Shown here one piece after another: positions 61,810 through 64,000 of a stretch of 64,000 nucleotides of DNA (positions within the stretch are counted from its first letter, which is position 1; each line of letters starts with the position of its first letter). The notes under the pieces are model-generated. The model did no database searches. It saw only the letters and a program-made list of their open reading frames with translations, and was not told the DNA's origin. A program made the translations under genes and the position numbers. The DNA comes from KBS-83 sp051025295 (lineage in GTDB: Bacteria > Acidobacteriota > Terriglobia > Terriglobales > Acidobacteriaceae): the NCBI GenBank assembly GCA_051025295.1, contig JBMGJV010000001.1; one strand, 5' to 3'.

Positions 61810-64000
61810 ATGAAGCGAACCCGAGCGCGCGCAACCGTCCTGGACGGCATACCCGCGGCGCAGCCCGACGGAAATGGCAATGGCAACGGCACGGGGACGC
61901 ACCTGGGCAATGGCGGGCCGCCGCAAGGCGCTGAGCTCGACCTGATCCTTGCGAACCTGCAACGGATGCAGGAGGGCGACTTCTCCGTACGCCTGCCCGG
62001 CACGTGGACCGGCCTGCACGGCAAGATTGCCGACACCTTCAACGACATCATTGCGGCCAATGAGCAGATGGCGAAGGAACTGCGCCGGGTGGGCGACGCG
62101 GTCGGCAAGAAGGGCCGCATTCGCGAGCGCACCAAGTTCCGCGGCACCAGCGGCTCCTGGGGCGAGATGGAGAGCTCGGTCAACGCGCTCGTCGACGATC
62201 TGCTGCGCCCGACCACGGAAGTGACCCAGGCTATCGCCGCCGTCGCACGCGGCAACCTGACACAGACAGTGCGGCTCGACGTGGACGGACGGCCGCTTGA
62301 AGGCGAGTTCCTGCGCTCGGCCAACATCGTCAACACTATGATTCAGCAGCTGAGCGTGTTCACCTCCGAGGTGACGCGCGTGGCCCGCGAGGTCGGTACG
62401 GAAGGCCGGCTGGGCGGACAGGCCACGGTGCCCGGCGTCGCCGGCACTTGGAAGGACCTGACCGACTCCGTCAACTCGATGGCCTCGAACCTCACCGGCC
62501 AGGTCCGCAACATCGCCGAAGTAGCCACCGCCGTCGCCAGCGGCGATCTCTCTCGCAAGATCACGGTCGACGTCCGCGGCGAGATTCTGCAGCTCAAGGA
62601 CGCTATCAATTCCATGGTGGACCAGCTGCGCTCCTTCGCCTCCGAAGTGACGCGCGTGGCCCGCGAGGTCGGTACGGACGGCAAGCTCGGCGGCCAGGCC
62701 GTGGTGCCCGGCGTGGCCGGCACCTGGAAGGATCTCACCGACTCGGTCAACGCCATGGCCGGCAACCTGACCGCACAGGTCCGCAACATCGCCGAGGTGA
62801 CCACCGCTGTGGCCCGCGGCGATCTCTCCCGCAAGATCACCGTCGACGTGAAGGGTGAAATCCTCGAGCTGAAGGAGACCATCAACACGATGGTCGATCA
62901 GTTGAACGGCTTCGCTGGCGAGGTCACCCGCGTCGCCCGCGAAGTGGGAACTGAAGGCAAGCTCGGCGGACAGGCCAGCGTGCCCGGCGTCGCCGGCACT
63001 TGGAAGGATCTCACCGACAACGTCAACTTCATGGCCTCGAACCTGACGGGTCAGGTTCGCAACATCGCCGAAGTGGCCACTGCCATCGCCAGCGGCGATC
63101 TCTCGCGCAAGATCACGGTGGACGTGCGCGGCGAAATCCTGCAGCTCAAGGAAACGCTGAACACGATGGTCGACCAGCTGAACCGCTTCGCGGGCGAAGT
63201 CACCCGTGTCGCCCGCGAGGTCGGCACCGAAGGACGACTCGGCGGTCAGGCCAACGTGCCCGGCGTCGCCGGAACGTGGAAGGATCTCACCGATAACGTC
63301 AACTTCATGGCCGGCAATCTTACGGGGCAGGTCCGCAACATCGCGGAGGTGACCACCGCTGTGGCCCGCGGCGATCTCTCCCGCAAGATCACCGTGGACG
63401 TAAAGGGCGAAATCCTCGAGCTGAAGAACACCATCAACACGATGGTCGATCAGCTCAACGCCTTCGCCGGAGAAGTCACCCGCGTGGCCCGCGAAGTCGG
63501 CACCGACGGCAAGCTGGGCGGACAGGCGCGCGTGCCCGGCGTAGCCGGCACGTGGAAGGATTTGACGGACAACGTCAACTTCATGGCCGGCAACCTGACC
63601 GGTCAGGTCCGCAACATCGCCGAAGTGGCGACCGCCGTGGCTCGCGGCGATCTCTCCCGCAAGATCACCGTCGATGTGAAGGGCGAAATCCTCGAGTTGA
63701 AGGACACCATCAACACGATGGTGGATCAGCTTCGCTCGTTCGCCGGCGAAGTGACGCGCGTGGCCCGCGAGGTCGGCACGGAAGGCAAACTCGGCGGTCA
63801 GGCAAGCGTGCCTGGTGTGGCCGGTACGTGGAAGGATCTCACCGACAACGTCAATTCGATGGCCTCGAACCTCACTGGCCAAGTCCGCAACATCGCCGAG
63901 GTGGCAACCGCGATCGCCAGCGGCGATCTCTCGCGCAAAATCACAGTGAACGTCAGCGGTGAAATCCTGCTGCTGAAGAACACCATCAACACGATGGTCG
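61810..64000 (+). CDS. Soluble poly-HAMP signalling protein, probable Nik1-type hybrid histidine kinase (5' part)
   Basis: Open to the end of the window; 730 codons visible. ATG at 61810 after AAGGAG. The first 40 residues are polar with an Asn-Gly run, with no membrane segment, so the protein is cytoplasmic. Residues 44-186 contain divergent HAMP-like units (DFSVRLPGTWTGLHGKIAD, GNLTQTVRLDVDG). From residue 187 six copies of a 92-residue HAMP unit follow, the last cut off, each with VAREVGTEGKLGGQA, GTWKDLTDNVN and GDLSRKITVDV. Such arrays occur in fungal group III hybrid kinases (Nik1/Os-1) and in bacterial relatives; GAF, HisKA, HATPase and receiver domains would be expected downstream. 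The kinase part is not in view, so enzyme function is inferred. Confidence 0.88.
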   Translation, partial: MKRTRARATVLDGIPAAQPDGNGNGNGTGTHLGNGGPPQGAELDLILANLQRMQEGDFSVRLPGTWTGLHGKIADTFNDIIAANEQMAKELRRVGDAVGKKGRIRERTKFRGTSGSWGEMESSVNALVDDLLRPTTEVTQAIAAVARGNLTQTVRLDVDGRPLEGEFLRSANIVNTMIQQLSVFTSEVTRVAREVGTEGRLGGQATVPGVAGTWKDLTDSVNSMASNLTGQVRNIAEVATAVASGDLSRKITVDVRGEILQLKDAINSMVDQLRSFASEVTRVAREVGTDGKLGGQAVVPGVAGTWKDLTDSVNAMAGNLTAQVRNIAEVTTAVARGDLSRKITVDVKGEILELKETINTMVDQLNGFAGEVTRVAREVGTEGKLGGQASVPGVAGTWKDLTDNVNFMASNLTGQVRNIAEVATAIASGDLSRKITVDVRGEILQLKETLNTMVDQLNRFAGEVTRVAREVGTEGRLGGQANVPGVAGTWKDLTDNVNFMAGNLTGQVRNIAEVTTAVARGDLSRKITVDVKGEILELKNTINTMVDQLNAFAGEVTRVAREVGTDGKLGGQARVPGVAGTWKDLTDNVNFMAGNLTGQVRNIAEVATAVARGDLSRKITVDVKGEILELKDTINTMVDQLRSFAGEVTRVAREVGTEGKLGGQASVPGVAGTWKDLTDNVNSMASNLTGQVRNIAEVATAIASGDLSRKITVNVSGEILLLKNTINTMV
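62368..64000 (+). repeat. 276-bp tandem repeats encoding 92-residue HAMP units
   Basis: Units begin at 62368, 62644, 62920, 63196, 63472 and 63748, exactly 276 bases apart; the last is cut by the window end. Protein copies differ by a few residues. Copies 1, 3 and 6 carry an ASGDLSRKIT core, copies 2, 4 and 5 an ARGDLSRKIT core with KGEILELK. The near-identity suggests recent duplication or ongoing homogenisation. Confidence 0.92.

Noticed and set aside
61750..63882. Open frame of 710 codons on the minus strand opposite the poly-HAMP gene
   Set aside because: It mirrors the codon bias of the sense repeats and repeats with the same 276-base period. It encodes His/Asp/Val-rich nonsense without any domain, while the plus strand has clear HAMP units.
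62368..64000. Regular DNA repeats considered as a CRISPR array or VNTR
   Set aside because: Units are 276 bp without spacers and encode a continuous HAMP-domain protein in frame.

Overview
The window is 64 kb of GC-rich chromosomal DNA, densely packed with genes. The gene content points to an acidobacterium of the Terriglobia/Acidobacteriaceae kind. It has a YIP1-family membrane protein of the type common there, many secreted hydrolases (S9, GH1, GH3, MurNAc-glycan enzymes), a sedolisin, a Big-type lipoprotein and an EtfABD-linked beta-oxidation cluster. This placement is inference from gene content; no rRNA or tRNA gene was found to fix it. I see no prophage, insertion sequence, plasmid gene or CRISPR array.

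Layout. 1-7.2 kb: the tail of hslU, a Big-domain lipoprotein gene interrupted by an in-frame amber codon, ahcY, a YIP1 protein and two unknown proteins. 7.4-12.4 kb: a secreted alpha/beta hydrolase facing a run of TIGR01777 epimerase, FN3 lipoprotein, FAH-family hydrolase and transaldolase. 12.6-18.2 kb: an XRE-cupin regulator, the coupled pair CdsZ-like zinc-ribbon protein/deoxyribonucleotidase-like HAD protein, an S9 peptidase and a metallo-beta-lactamase-fold hydrolase. 18.4-28.1 kb: a membrane-anchored protein resembling a dynamin-like GTPase without its nucleotide-binding motifs, a sedolisin, an acyl-CoA carboxyltransferase with a VOC protein, and a plus-strand group with a Y-family polymerase, a DinB-like protein, GluQ-RS and a two-domain VOC protein.

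28.1-34.8 kb is a tight five-gene minus-strand unit: M20 peptidase, sodium:solute symporter, serine hydrolase-NamZ fusion, secreted esterase and a small methyltransferase-like membrane protein. It reads best as salvage of peptidoglycan fragments (MurNAc). 35.5-40.0 kb is a sugar-utilisation unit (LacI regulator, two MFS transporters, SDR dehydrogenase). 41.6-54.3 kb is a two-armed fatty-acid oxidation divergon. One arm runs left (etfD-etfB-etfA-acyl-CoA ligase-alpha/beta hydrolase) and the other right (tetR-fadN-fadA-fadE). A 17-base palindrome between the arms covers the -35 box of a near-consensus promoter for etfD and lies just before the tetR start, so one regulator probably controls both arms.

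54.4-61.3 kb holds a Tat-exported GH1 protein whose acid/base glutamate is replaced by methionine, a metallophosphoesterase, a GH3 beta-glucosidase, an Fpg-family glycosylase and a TetR regulator. The window ends inside a large soluble poly-HAMP signalling protein made of near-identical 276-bp repeats, resembling fungal group III (Nik1-type) histidine kinases.

The most unusual points are the GH1 active-site loss, the degenerate GTPase, the serine hydrolase-NamZ fusion in its operon, the poly-HAMP array and the palindrome-controlled fatty-acid divergon.
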